Below, piece by piece: positions 16,146 to 24,520 of a stretch of DNA of 64,000 bases. Position numbers and translations under genes: made by a program. The notes beneath the pieces are model-generated. The model made no database searches. It was not told the DNA's origin and worked only from the letters and a program-made list of their open reading frames with translations. Each line of letters opens with the position of its first letter. Position 1 is the first letter of the stretch. This DNA comes from JAHEJJ01 sp965212205 (GTDB lineage: Bacteria; Bacteroidota; Bacteroidia; Flavobacteriales; Flavobacteriaceae), in assembly GCA_965212205.1 (NCBI GenBank), contig CBDBUX010000011.1, positions 744,001 through 808,000 of the forward strand. The letters run 5' to 3'.

Positions 16146-18602
16146 ATGAATTATTATATCGATGTAGTATTACCCATACCTCTTGAACGATTATTCACAT
16201 ATTCGGTGTCGGCAGAAGAGGCACAACAATTGGAATTGGGAATGCGTGTTGCCGTACCGTTTGGCAAAACCCGGATATATACAGCCCTGGTTATGAGAAT
16301 TCATAGCGAGCCACCTCAGGCCTATGAGGCCAAGCCCATACATCAACTTTTGGATGAAGTACCTTTGGTAAGTAAAACTCAGCTGGCCCATTGGGAGTGG
16401 ATTGCCTCATATTATATGTGCACGTTGGGTGAAGTGTTTCGTACGGCCGTTCCTGGCGCTTTATTGTTGGAAAGCGAAACCGTGGTTATTTTGAATACCG
16501 ATTTTAAAAAAGCGTTATTTCGGCTTAAGGAAGAAGAAGAAATGGTGTTGCTGGCCTTAGAGAATCGGGGTGCACTTTCGGTGAGAGATATCAGCAATCT
16601 CCTCGAGAAAAAAACAGTACTCCCTATTCTTAATGAACTGGTAAGGACAAAAGCCATATTGCTCAAAGAAGAATTGGTAGAGCAGTATAAACCTAAAATG
16701 CTCCGTTATGTCCGTTTAGCGAACTCATTTCAGGATGAGGATGCCCTGGAACAATTGCTTGATTCTATGAAAAGAGCACCTAAGCAAATACAAGCCATTC
16801 TCGGCTTATTCCAGTTGCAGTCTGCCAGTAAAAAGCCTGTTCTGCTAAAATCTCTTCAGCAAGAAAGCAGAGTTTCTCCGGGTGTCATAAGGGCATTGTT
16901 GAATAAGGAGATCCTCGAAGAATTCAGCCTGAGAACAGACCGGATTTCCTATGATGAGAAAGGCAGCACCAAGGAATCCTTAGAACTGAATGACGACCAG
17001 CTTGCTGCGTTGAAAACTATAAAAGAAGGGCATAAAGAAGGTAAGGTGGTGCTTCTGCATGGCGTGACTTCTTCAGGCAAAACAGAGCTTTATGTAAAGC
17101 TGATTGAAAAATGTCTTAAAAAAGGGCAGCAAGTCCTCTATTTATTGCCTGAAATTGCGCTTACCACTCAGCTCATCCAACGACTTCAGATGTATTTTGG
17201 AAATATGATCTCGGTATATCACTCCAGATACAACGTACAGGAAAGGGTAGAAGTATGGTATAATGTTATGGGTGAAAAATCTAAAGCTCGACTCATTATC
17301 GGGGCCAGGTCGTCACTTTTCTTACCATATCGCCAGCTGGGATTGATCATCGTGGATGAGGAACATGAATCTTCCTTTAAACAATATGATCCTGCTCCCA
17401 GGTACCATGCGCGCGATGCGGCCATTGTGTTGGCAAAAATGCATGATGCCCGGGTGGTATTGGGCTCTGCAACTCCCAGTATCGAAAGTTATAACAATGT
17501 TCAGGTTGGGAAATATGCACATGCGCAACTCACACGTCGTTATGGCAATGTGCTTATGCCAGAGATCGAACTGGTAGACCTGAAAGTTCTAAGGAGAAAA
17601 AAGAGACTTACAGGACATTTTTCGGATCGTCTGATTGAGTTGATTCATGAATCACTCGAGATGAACGAGCAGGTGATCCTCTTTCAAAACCGCCGGGGTT
17701 TTGCCCCTATCGTTGAGTGTATAAGCTGTGGCCATTCTCCGGGTTGCCCCAATTGCGATGTAAGTTTAACTTATCATCGTCATAGGAATTATTTAAGGTG
17801 TCATTATTGTGGTCATCATGAAGAGCTACAGCCAGCCTGCCTGGCTTGTGGTAATAATACGCTCGACACAAAAGGATTTGGTACCCAGCAGGTAGAGGAG
17901 GAAGCCTTAAGTCTTTTTCCTGAGGCAAGGATCGCCCGTATGGATTATGATACCACACGGGGCAAGCATTCTCATGCAAGGATCATCCAGAAGTTTGAAG
18001 ATCAGGAGACCGATATTCTTATCGGTACCCAAATGCTCACCAAAGGGTTGGATTTCAGGCATGTGAATCTGGTAGGGATCATGAACGCAGATACGCTCCT
18101 AAATTTTCCGGATTTCAGGGCACATGAAAAGAGTTTCCAAATGTTGACCCAGGTAGCAGGAAGGGCAGGGCGGACCGAGAAAAGAGGAAAGGTGATCATT
18201 CAGACCTATAACCCTTACCATCAGATCTTGCAGCAGGTAAGTAGTAACGACTACCTTAGCATGTATTCGGAACAACTTTATGAACGGGAACAGTACCACT
18301 ATCCACCACACCATCGGATTATTCGAATTACTTTTAAACACAAGGAATACAACAAGCTCAATGAAGCGGCCGAATGGTTTACCAAAGCGTTGCGAATGAA
18401 CTACTCATCCTGGATACTTGGGCCAGAATATCCTCCCATACCCAGGATCAGAAATCAGTATCTGAAACACGTTCTGGTAAAAATACCCAGGAAGATTTCA
18501 GCTACAAAAATGAAAAATAGCATAAAAAGAACTGAACAGTCTTTTCATGCTATCTCTCAGTACAAAGGAGTACGGGTCATCTACGATGTAGATCACCTAT
18601 AA
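16146..18602 (+). CDS. priA: Primosomal protein N' (replication restart helicase PriA)
   Basis: An 818-residue superfamily 2 DNA helicase that recognises stalled forks and reloads the replisome. Order: the N-terminal DNA-binding domain (YYIDVVLPIPLERLFTYSV, GMRVAVPFGKTR), winged helix, Walker A GVTSSGKTELY (about residue 306), DEEHESS Walker B, GSATPS, then a zinc-binding insertion with paired cysteines (CISCGHSPGCPNCD, then CHYCG and CLACG), and the second lobe with GTQMLTKGLDF and VAGRAGR. All eight or so zinc cysteines are seen. Length is typical for Bacteroidota. The stop is contiguous with the convergent LytTR gene (one base apart). Confidence 0.97.
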   Translation: MNYYIDVVLPIPLERLFTYSVSAEEAQQLELGMRVAVPFGKTRIYTALVMRIHSEPPQAYEAKPIHQLLDEVPLVSKTQLAHWEWIASYYMCTLGEVFRTAVPGALLLESETVVILNTDFKKALFRLKEEEEMVLLALENRGALSVRDISNLLEKKTVLPILNELVRTKAILLKEELVEQYKPKMLRYVRLANSFQDEDALEQLLDSMKRAPKQIQAILGLFQLQSASKKPVLLKSLQQESRVSPGVIRALLNKEILEEFSLRTDRISYDEKGSTKESLELNDDQLAALKTIKEGHKEGKVVLLHGVTSSGKTELYVKLIEKCLKKGQQVLYLLPEIALTTQLIQRLQMYFGNMISVYHSRYNVQERVEVWYNVMGEKSKARLIIGARSSLFLPYRQLGLIIVDEEHESSFKQYDPAPRYHARDAAIVLAKMHDARVVLGSATPSIESYNNVQVGKYAHAQLTRRYGNVLMPEIELVDLKVLRRKKRLTGHFSDRLIELIHESLEMNEQVILFQNRRGFAPIVECISCGHSPGCPNCDVSLTYHRHRNYLRCHYCGHHEELQPACLACGNNTLDTKGFGTQQVEEEALSLFPEARIARMDYDTTRGKHSHARIIQKFEDQETDILIGTQMLTKGLDFRHVNLVGIMNADTLLNFPDFRAHEKSFQMLTQVAGRAGRTEKRGKVIIQTYNPYHQILQQVSSNDYLSMYSEQLYEREQYHYPPHHRIIRITFKHKEYNKLNEAAEWFTKALRMNYSSWILGPEYPPIPRIRNQYLKHVLVKIPRKISATKMKNSIKRTEQSFHAISQYKGVRVIYDVDHL

Positions 18603-19295
18603 TTAGACGTTGCTCAAAGCTTCCGCCAATTCTGTCTTTTTGTTACGGCTTAATGGAATCGATCTGCCGCTTACTTCAACATTCTTGCTATTGAACTTTT
18701 CGATCTTTTCCAGATTAACGATATAGGACTTATGTATACGCAGAAACTTCTCAGAAGGTAACTGCTTTTCAAAAGCCTTCATCGTTGAAAGGATAACAAT
18801 ATTTGCTTCGTCGGTAACCAATTTAATATAGTCGCCAAGGGCCTCTATCCATTTAATGTCATTGAGGATTACTTTGCGTTTTTTCAGGTTGCTTTTTACG
18901 AATATATGCTCTTCGTCTTCATTGACTTTGTGCATTTGTTCGTACTTGGCAACAGCTCTTTTTACCGAGGCATCGAATCGTGCCATGGTAATAGGTTTGT
19001 GCAAATAATCGGTGACATCGTAGTCAAATGCCTTAAGGGCGTAGTCGGGTTTTCCTGTAATCAGGATCACCTGAGGACGATTCTCAAGGGATTCAAGCAA
19101 ATCGAAGCCGCTGATAATGGGCATTTCGACATCGAGAAAAATGAGATCGATCTCGTTGTTTTTGATGCCGTTTTTAGCTTCTATCGCATTGCTATATTCG
19201 GCCACCAGTGCTAGATTGGGATGATTGTTCACTAACTTTGCAACTGCCATTCGTTGCATAGAAGAATCATCAACAACAATACTTCTTAACTTCAT
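18603..19295 (-). CDS. LytTR-family response regulator
   Basis: A 230-residue two-component regulator. Residues 1-120 form the receiver: acidic pocket VVDDSSMQR, phosphoacceptor in LIFLDVEMPIISGFDLLE (Asp about 55), Thr of ILITGKPDYA and Lys of YLHKPI. Residues about 130-230 form the LytTR DNA-binding domain: HIFVKSNLKKRKVILNDIKW, IEALGDYIKL and FLRIHKSYIVNLEKIEKF. No histidine kinase gene adjoins, so the partner is elsewhere. It is divergent from rpsF with a 235-base gap; targets are unknown. Confidence 0.93.
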   Translation of the reverse strand: MKLRSIVVDDSSMQRMAVAKLVNNHPNLALVAEYSNAIEAKNGIKNNEIDLIFLDVEMPIISGFDLLESLENRPQVILITGKPDYALKAFDYDVTDYLHKPITMARFDASVKRAVAKYEQMHKVNEDEEHIFVKSNLKKRKVILNDIKWIEALGDYIKLVTDEANIVILSTMKAFEKQLPSEKFLRIHKSYIVNLEKIEKFNSKNVEVSGRSIPLSRNKKTELAEALSNV

Positions 19296-19475
19296 AAGTG
19301 GTTGATTTGTGGGGTTAAATCATCGACAAATTACTGAAAAAACACGTTTAACTGCAATTAAAACTGTAAACATTGCTTAAAATCATGTACGAATGACGAT
19401 GATTGCGCATTTAAGGTTTAGGTTAAGTTTAATTTTTACGATTCTAGTACCTATAACGAAGATTTTTTCAATTTC

Positions 19476-19506
19476 TTGTGATTCGAATTAAATATTCTTA
19501 CTTTTG
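19476..19506 (+). promoter_or_regulatory. Promoter of the rpsF-rpsR-rplI operon
   Basis: TTG (19476-19478), a 20-base spacer, then TACTTTTG (19499-19506) match the Bacteroidetes -33/-7 promoter. The transcript would start near 19513, giving a leader of less than 20 bases before the rpsF ATG at 19531. That leaves no room for the S6:S18-binding leader structure found in other bacteria. Confidence 0.75.
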
Positions 19507-19530
19507 CGCTCCTAAAAATTATAAGATATT

Positions 19531-19869
19531 ATGAATCAATATGAAACTGTTTTCATTTTAAATCCCGTTCTATCGGACACGCAGATAGAGGAAACAGTAA
19601 AAAAATTTGAAGATTTCCTTAAAAAACAGGGAGGCAAAATGGTCTCCAAGGAAAACTGGGGGCTTAAAAAGCTAGCGTACCCCATCCAGAACAAAAAAAG
19701 TGGTTTTTATCACTTATTCGAATTCACTGCACCCGGAGAAGCCATCGGGCCTTATGAGCAAGAATTTAGAAGAGACGAACGCATCATGCGGTTCCTGACA
19801 GTAAAGTTAGATAAGCATGCAATCGAATGGGCGGAAAAAAGAAGAACTAAACTCAAAGCTAAAGCATAA
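19531..19869 (+). CDS. rpsF: 30S ribosomal protein bS6
   Basis: A 112-residue ribosomal protein of the 30S platform that pairs with bS18. MNQYETVFILNPVLSDTQIE, the middle segment WGLKKLAYPIQNKKSGFYHL and FRRDERIMRFLTVKLDKHA are standard S6 sequence; the tail is basic (EKRRTKLKAKA). First gene of an S6-S18-L9 operon. In flavobacteria S6, S18 and S21 form the pocket that holds the 16S 3' end, which explains why these genomes rarely use Shine-Dalgarno pairing. Confidence 0.98.
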   Translation: MNQYETVFILNPVLSDTQIEETVKKFEDFLKKQGGKMVSKENWGLKKLAYPIQNKKSGFYHLFEFTAPGEAIGPYEQEFRRDERIMRFLTVKLDKHAIEWAEKRRTKLKAKA

Positions 19870-19874
19870 GCACC

Positions 19875-20171
19875 ATGGCGAATATAGAACAACAGGCTAA
19901 GGGCAAGAAAGACGGAGAGATCAGATATCTGACCCCGTTGAATATCGAGACCAACAAACAGAAGAAGTATTGCCGATTCAAAAAGTCGGGGATCAAGTAT
20001 ATCGACTACAAGGATCCGGATTTTCTGATGAAACTCGTCAATGAGCAAGGGAAATTGTTGCCCAGAAGACTCACAGGGACTTCGTTGAAGTACCAGAGAA
20101 AAGTGGCACAAGCCGTAAAGAGAGCTCGTCATTTGGCATTAATGCCTTACGTTGGAGATTTATTAAAGTAA
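19875..20171 (+). CDS. rpsR: 30S ribosomal protein bS18
   Basis: A 98-residue S18 recognised by the core YCRFKKSGIKYIDYKDPDFL and LLPRRLTGTSLKYQRKVAQA, then VKRARHLALMPYVGDLLK. It has a flavobacterial N-terminal extension of about 25 residues (ANIEQQAKGKKDGEIRYLTP). It begins five bases after rpsF. The single Cys (KKYCRF) does not make a zinc ribbon; this is a zinc-independent form. Confidence 0.98.
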   Translation: MANIEQQAKGKKDGEIRYLTPLNIETNKQKKYCRFKKSGIKYIDYKDPDFLMKLVNEQGKLLPRRLTGTSLKYQRKVAQAVKRARHLALMPYVGDLLK

Positions 20172-20184
20172 TAAGGAAGATCGA

Positions 20185-20637
20185 ATGGAACTCATACTAA
20201 AGGAAGACGTGCAGAATCTTGGTTTCAAGGACGACGTTGTAAAAGTGAAGAATGGCTATGGAAGAAATTATCTGATTCCCAATGGCCTGGCTATTTTGGC
20301 AACTCCTTCGGCGAAAAAAGTTCTCGCTGAAAACATGAGGCAGAAAGCCCATAAGGAAACTCAGATCATTGAAGGAGCAAAGAAGATCGAGGAAGCTATC
20401 AAAAGCCTGGAAATTAAGATCCCTGCTAAGGTTGGAGCCCAGGACCGTCTTTTCGGTTCGGTTTCTAGTATGGACCTAGCTGCGGCACTGGGAAATGCCG
20501 GACATGAAATCGATAAAAAATTTATCACCATCAAGGGTGGAACGATCAAAAGAACCGGTCCTTACGATGCACAGATCAGGCTTCACAGGGAGGTAATAGT
20601 TGAATTGCCTTTCGAAGTCGTGCCCGATAAAAAATAG
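20185..20637 (+). CDS. rplI: 50S ribosomal protein bL9
   Basis: A 150-residue L9 with its usual two-lobed design: N-terminal rRNA-binding MELILKEDVQNLGFKDDVVK with KNGYGRNYLIPNGLAI, a long connecting helix (residues about 42-75), and the C-terminal lobe with RLFGSVSSMDLAAAL and IRLHREVIVELPFEVV. Unusually for this window there is a Shine-Dalgarno-like AAGGAAG about six bases before the ATG. It ends the S6-S18-L9 operon and is followed by a strong terminator. Confidence 0.98.
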   Translation: MELILKEDVQNLGFKDDVVKVKNGYGRNYLIPNGLAILATPSAKKVLAENMRQKAHKETQIIEGAKKIEEAIKSLEIKIPAKVGAQDRLFGSVSSMDLAAALGNAGHEIDKKFITIKGGTIKRTGPYDAQIRLHREVIVELPFEVVPDKK

Positions 20638-20662
20638 TTATCAATAAGCGTTGATAAGTTGT

Positions 20663-20695
20663 AAAGAGCTATGCCCGCATAGCTCTTTTTTTTTT
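20663..20695 (+). terminator. Rho-independent terminator of rpsF-rpsR-rplI
   Basis: A perfect 11-base stem (AAAGAGCTATG / CATAGCTCTTT) with a four-base CCCG loop, followed by a run of ten or more T. Confidence 0.92.
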
Positions 20696-20742
20696 GCTAC
20701 ATTTACTAGGATAACCTATTAATCTAACGTAAAAGCAAACCG

Positions 20743-23700
20743 ATGAAACTCAAAGTATTCGCCGTTTTAGGATTTCTTTTCTTCACGCTCACGGCAACAG
20801 CTCAGGTAACAACTTCCAACATACGGGGAACCGTTGTTGATGATCAAAACGTTCCACTTCTTGGAGCAAACATTGTGGCAATCCATAGCCCAACAGGTAC
20901 GCGCTATGGTGCCATATCAAATGAGGATGGGCGTTATAACCTCCTCAACCTTCGTGTGGGAGGACCTTATCAGGTTACCATATCCTACGTAGGATTCAGA
21001 GACCAGATTCGGGATGATATCTTTCTTTCACTAGGAAAGACCTTTAGCTATGATGCACAGCTGGTCAGTGAAAGTCAGGCGCTTGAAGAAGTAGTCCTTA
21101 TCGGAGATCAGGGGGGGACCTTTGGAAGCGATCGTACAGGGTCCGAAACAAGTTTGGGCAGAAGAGAACTAACCCGCTTGCCTACCATTACACGTTCCGC
21201 ATCCGATTTCACCCGATTGGAACCCACTTCAGACGGGAATTCCTTCGGTGGACGTAATAACCAGTACAATAATTTTTCTCTGGATGGATCCATTTTTAAT
21301 AATCCTTTTGGTCTTGATGCCGCCACCCCTGGTGGTCAGACCAATGCACAGCCTATTTCGTTGGATGCGATCGATCAAATCCAAGTGTCTTTGGCGCCTT
21401 ACGATGTGAGCCAGGCCGGATTTACCGGAGCTTCAGTGAATGCTGTAACCAAGAGTGGTACCAATGAAGTGCATGGAACGATATTTGGATTTTTCAGGAA
21501 TCAGGATCTTACCGGAAGTAAAGTTGATGGTGAGGATATTTTTGTGCCAGACTTAACACAAACACAGTTTGGTGTAAGCATCGGGGGACCGATCGTAAAG
21601 AACAAACTTTTCTTCTTTGCCAATTTTGAAAGCGATAAGCGGGAAGATCTGGGATCTAACTTTGTAGCGAATCGTGGTCAGGGCGGTAATAATGTATCGA
21701 GGGTAAGTGCTGCTGATATGGATGCCGTACAAGCGGCATTAGGTACACTGGGATATAATACCGGGCCCTATGAGGGATATTTACTCGACACGGAATCGAT
21801 TAAGGGCATCTTTAAAATAGACTGGAATATCAACGATAATAACCGATTGGCGCTGATCTATAATTTTCTGGATGCCAAAAGGGATCTTACGGCAAATGAG
21901 TTTGCCATTGGAAGGCGTGGCCCCGATGCCATCACCTTACAGTTTGCTAACGCAGGTTACGAGATCAACAATGAGATCAACTCCTATTTGGCCGAATTGA
22001 ATTCTACGCTGGCCAATGGCAATGCGGTCAATAAATTTCAGATAGGGTATACCAAGTTCAACGATTTCAGGAATCCATTCTCGTCTCCGGCACCGGCAAT
22101 CAATATTCAGCAGGACGGTGTAAGGGCAATTGTAGCAGGCCATGAGCCTTTTTCGATCAATAACCGCCTCAAACAAGATGTCTTCCAGATCAGTAACAAC
22201 ATGAACATATTTGCAGGGAAGCATACTTTCACGGCAGGGATCTCATACGAAAAATTTAAGTTTTTCAATTCCTTCAATCTTGGGGCATACTTTTTTGCAG
22301 ATGCACGTGGTGCCGTTGGTGTCTTTGCCGATTTTCCCAATGTACAGTCGTTCCTCGATGCTGTTGATAACGATCTGATAGGCGATGCCATCGACAATGC
22401 AGAAGGTGTTTTTTCATCTAATAATTCTGTACCGATTGGAACACCTGGTGGATGGGCGCTTGCTGAGAGTGAATTTGGCCAGCTTGCCTTCTATTTCCAG
22501 GACGCATGGGATATTTCAGATCGATTTAAACTCACCTACGGGCTCCGCGCCGATAAACCGCTCTACTTTAATACCAAGCAACTGATCCAGGAGAATATCG
22601 ACAGAAAAGGTGGTCTTCTTCAAGATGGTGGTACTTATGCTCCGGGGATTGAATATTTCGACGAAAACGGGAACCCGATCTTTCTTAGCAGCCTAGATCT
22701 ACCCGACCGTGATATTCTTTGGTCGCCAAGGGTTGGATTTAACTGGGATGTGCGTGGAGACAAAAGCTTCCAGGTACGCGGAGGCTCAGGAATTTTTTCG
22801 GGTAGGTTTCCATTTGTATGGGTAGCCAACCAGGTCCAGTCTACGGATTTCTTTTTCTATCAGACCACCAACCCGAATTTCCAGTTCCCACAGGTTTGGC
22901 GAACTAATTTGGGTATCGACTATAAATTCGATAACGGCATTATTGCCACCACTGATATCATCATTACCAAAGATATGAATGCGGCCACAGTAAATAACTT
23001 TGGAGCAGGAACCCCAGGAGGAACTCTCCCGGGTGTCGACAACAGACCAGTCTATCGGCCAGAAGACCGTGCTCAGATTTTTGGCGGTGCTACAAACGCC
23101 TATGTATTCTCAAATGTAGATAAGGGAAGGTCTTTTAACTGGTCGTTCAAAGCTCAGAAACAATGGGACAACAACCTGTTTATAAGCCTGGCTTATAATT
23201 TCCTGGAAAGTCTCGATGTGAACTCGTTGGGCGCAGAGATCAGCAGCGATATTTTTGATCTTAATCCGGCCTTCGGCAACGTTAACACCGCAGCCTTATC
23301 TCCCTCTTTGTTTGGAAATAAACATCGTATTATCGGGCAGATCAATAAATCCTGGCAGTATGGTAGCAACGATCGCTGGGCTACATCAATAGGCGGGTTT
23401 TTTGAATATGCTCAGGGCGCAAGATTCTCCTATATATACTCTGGAGATATTAATAATGATGGTTCGTTTACGAACGACCTGATTTATGTTCCCACAGCTG
23501 CTGAAATTGGACAGATGCAATTCGATGGGGATGCTGCGGCACAGCGCACCGCACTGGAGGCATTTATTCAACAGAATGCATATTTAAGTGCCAGAAGAGG
23601 AGGCTATGTTGGGCGTAACGATCAGCTTAGTCCCTGGTTCAGCCGTTGGGACTTTAAATTTTTGCAGGACTACAATTTCAACGTAGGGCCAAATAATAAA

Positions 23701-23928
23701 AGGCATACTGTTCAATTTAGTATCGATATCCTGAATGCGGGTAATCTGATCAGTTCCAAATGGGGCGTGGTCCAAAACCCTCTCACTACTCAACCCTTGG
23801 GTGTCCGAATCGACGGTACTGGAAATCCAGTATATAGCTTCGACACTACCCAGACAAATACATTTATCAATAATCCGGATCTGATTTCAAGGTGGCAGAT
23901 GCAATTCGGATTGCGATACATTTTTTAA
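20743..23928 (+). CDS. TonB-dependent receptor with carboxypeptidase-regulatory domain (Oar-like)
   Basis: A 1061-residue outer membrane protein. Signal peptide MKLKVFAVLGFLFFTLTATA is cleaved near AQ. Residues about 26-110 are the CarboxypepD_reg domain (NIRGTVVDDQNVPLLGANIV, GRYNLLNLRVGGPYQVTISY). The plug domain follows (LDAIDQIQVSLAPYDVSQAG, GASVNAVTKSGTNEVHGTIF), then the barrel, ending in the outer membrane signature FGLRYIF with terminal Phe. The plug text with NNFSLDGSIFNNPFGLDAAT and APYDVSQAGFTGASVNAVTK is typical of Oar-type receptors rather than SusC, and no SusD gene follows, so this is not a classic glycan-uptake pair. Substrate unknown. It has its own flanking terminators, so it is transcribed alone. 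Confidence 0.93.
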   Translation: MKLKVFAVLGFLFFTLTATAQVTTSNIRGTVVDDQNVPLLGANIVAIHSPTGTRYGAISNEDGRYNLLNLRVGGPYQVTISYVGFRDQIRDDIFLSLGKTFSYDAQLVSESQALEEVVLIGDQGGTFGSDRTGSETSLGRRELTRLPTITRSASDFTRLEPTSDGNSFGGRNNQYNNFSLDGSIFNNPFGLDAATPGGQTNAQPISLDAIDQIQVSLAPYDVSQAGFTGASVNAVTKSGTNEVHGTIFGFFRNQDLTGSKVDGEDIFVPDLTQTQFGVSIGGPIVKNKLFFFANFESDKREDLGSNFVANRGQGGNNVSRVSAADMDAVQAALGTLGYNTGPYEGYLLDTESIKGIFKIDWNINDNNRLALIYNFLDAKRDLTANEFAIGRRGPDAITLQFANAGYEINNEINSYLAELNSTLANGNAVNKFQIGYTKFNDFRNPFSSPAPAINIQQDGVRAIVAGHEPFSINNRLKQDVFQISNNMNIFAGKHTFTAGISYEKFKFFNSFNLGAYFFADARGAVGVFADFPNVQSFLDAVDNDLIGDAIDNAEGVFSSNNSVPIGTPGGWALAESEFGQLAFYFQDAWDISDRFKLTYGLRADKPLYFNTKQLIQENIDRKGGLLQDGGTYAPGIEYFDENGNPIFLSSLDLPDRDILWSPRVGFNWDVRGDKSFQVRGGSGIFSGRFPFVWVANQVQSTDFFFYQTTNPNFQFPQVWRTNLGIDYKFDNGIIATTDIIITKDMNAATVNNFGAGTPGGTLPGVDNRPVYRPEDRAQIFGGATNAYVFSNVDKGRSFNWSFKAQKQWDNNLFISLAYNFLESLDVNSLGAEISSDIFDLNPAFGNVNTAALSPSLFGNKHRIIGQINKSWQYGSNDRWATSIGGFFEYAQGARFSYIYSGDINNDGSFTNDLIYVPTAAEIGQMQFDGDAAAQRTALEAFIQQNAYLSARRGGYVGRNDQLSPWFSRWDFKFLQDYNFNVGPNNKRHTVQFSIDILNAGNLISSKWGVVQNPLTTQPLGVRIDGTGNPVYSFDTTQTNTFINNPDLISRWQMQFGLRYIF

Positions 23929-23949
23929 GCGTAAAATAATTTTAGCACG

Positions 23950-23982
23950 AAGGCCGCTCATATTGAGTGGCCTTCCTATTTT
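23950..23982 (+). terminator. Terminator after the TonB-dependent receptor
   Basis: An 11-base stem (AAGGCCGCTCA / TGAGTGGCCTT, one G-T pair) with a three-base loop, followed by CCTATTTTT. The T-run overlaps a promoter-like TATTTTTG for the next gene. Confidence 0.8.
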
Positions 23983-23984
23983 TG
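23977..23984 (+). promoter_or_regulatory. Promoter-like -7 box directly before the DUF6495-like gene
   Basis: TATTTTTG fits TAnnTTTG and ends only four bases before the ATG at 23989, so transcription from it would yield a leaderless message. It may be an accident of the terminator T-run. Confidence 0.35.
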
Positions 23985-23988
23985 AGGC

Positions 23989-24462
23989 ATGAAATACATC
24001 CGCCTTACAGAAGAACAACTCCTTGAACTCGAACAGGAATTTATCAATTTCCTTTCTACTCAAAGTATAACTGCTGAAGAATGGGATAAACTGAAAATGG
24101 AAAAACCTCAGTTGGCCGAGGATGAGATCGATGTTTTTAGTGACTTGATCTGGGAAGGTGTTCTAACCAAAGTAGCCTACCTTGAGAATATCTCGGCTCA
24201 ACAAATGCACCTTTTTAAATGCGGTGTAAAAGAGATGAATCTGATCTCGGTTAAAGTGCTAAATCCAGATATTGACCTAAATTCCAAAGAGGGATTTGGA
24301 TGGTTCAAAAAAAACTGGCAATCCGATTTTGTAGAATACCTCACCGCTGCCAAAGCGTATTCAGATGATAAAAACATAGACAAGTTCGAACTGATACGTA
24401 AAGGGGCGGTAATAACAAAAGGCGAGCTTTACCAGTGGTTCGACCAAATCATCGGGGAATGA
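23989..24462 (+). CDS. DUF6495-like conserved flavobacterial protein
   Basis: A 157-residue, acidic, soluble protein with no signal peptide or membrane segment. It begins MKYIRLTEEQLLELEQEFIN and has recognisable conserved stretches such as FVEYLTAAKAYSDDKNIDKF and KGELYQWFDQIIGE. I match it from memory to a small family restricted to flavobacteria (DUF6495); no function is known. The helix-rich N-terminus with LEQEFINFLSTQ and the segment EEWDKLKMEKPQLAEDEIDV suggest a compact alpha-helical fold. It is separated from hisS by a promoter, but both point the same way. Confidence 0.75.
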   Translation: MKYIRLTEEQLLELEQEFINFLSTQSITAEEWDKLKMEKPQLAEDEIDVFSDLIWEGVLTKVAYLENISAQQMHLFKCGVKEMNLISVKVLNPDIDLNSKEGFGWFKKNWQSDFVEYLTAAKAYSDDKNIDKFELIRKGAVITKGELYQWFDQIIGE

Positions 24463-24470
24463 GTCGCACA

Positions 24471-24503
24471 TTGGCAGGGTCATAGTCCAAAGAACTATAT
24501 TTG
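24471..24503 (+). promoter_or_regulatory. Promoter of hisS
   Basis: TTG (24471-24473), a 22-base spacer, then TATATTTG (24496-24503) match the Bacteroidetes -33/-7 elements. The predicted start of transcription is about ten bases before the hisS ATG at 24521, so the leader is very short. Confidence 0.65.
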
Positions 24504-24520
24504 TAGCATTATTTTCATTC

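Noticed and set aside
20743..23928. Polysaccharide utilisation locus around the TonB receptor
   Set aside because: No SusD-like gene, sulfatase, glycosidase or hybrid regulator adjoins; the GH13 amylase is 15 kb away and transcribed separately.
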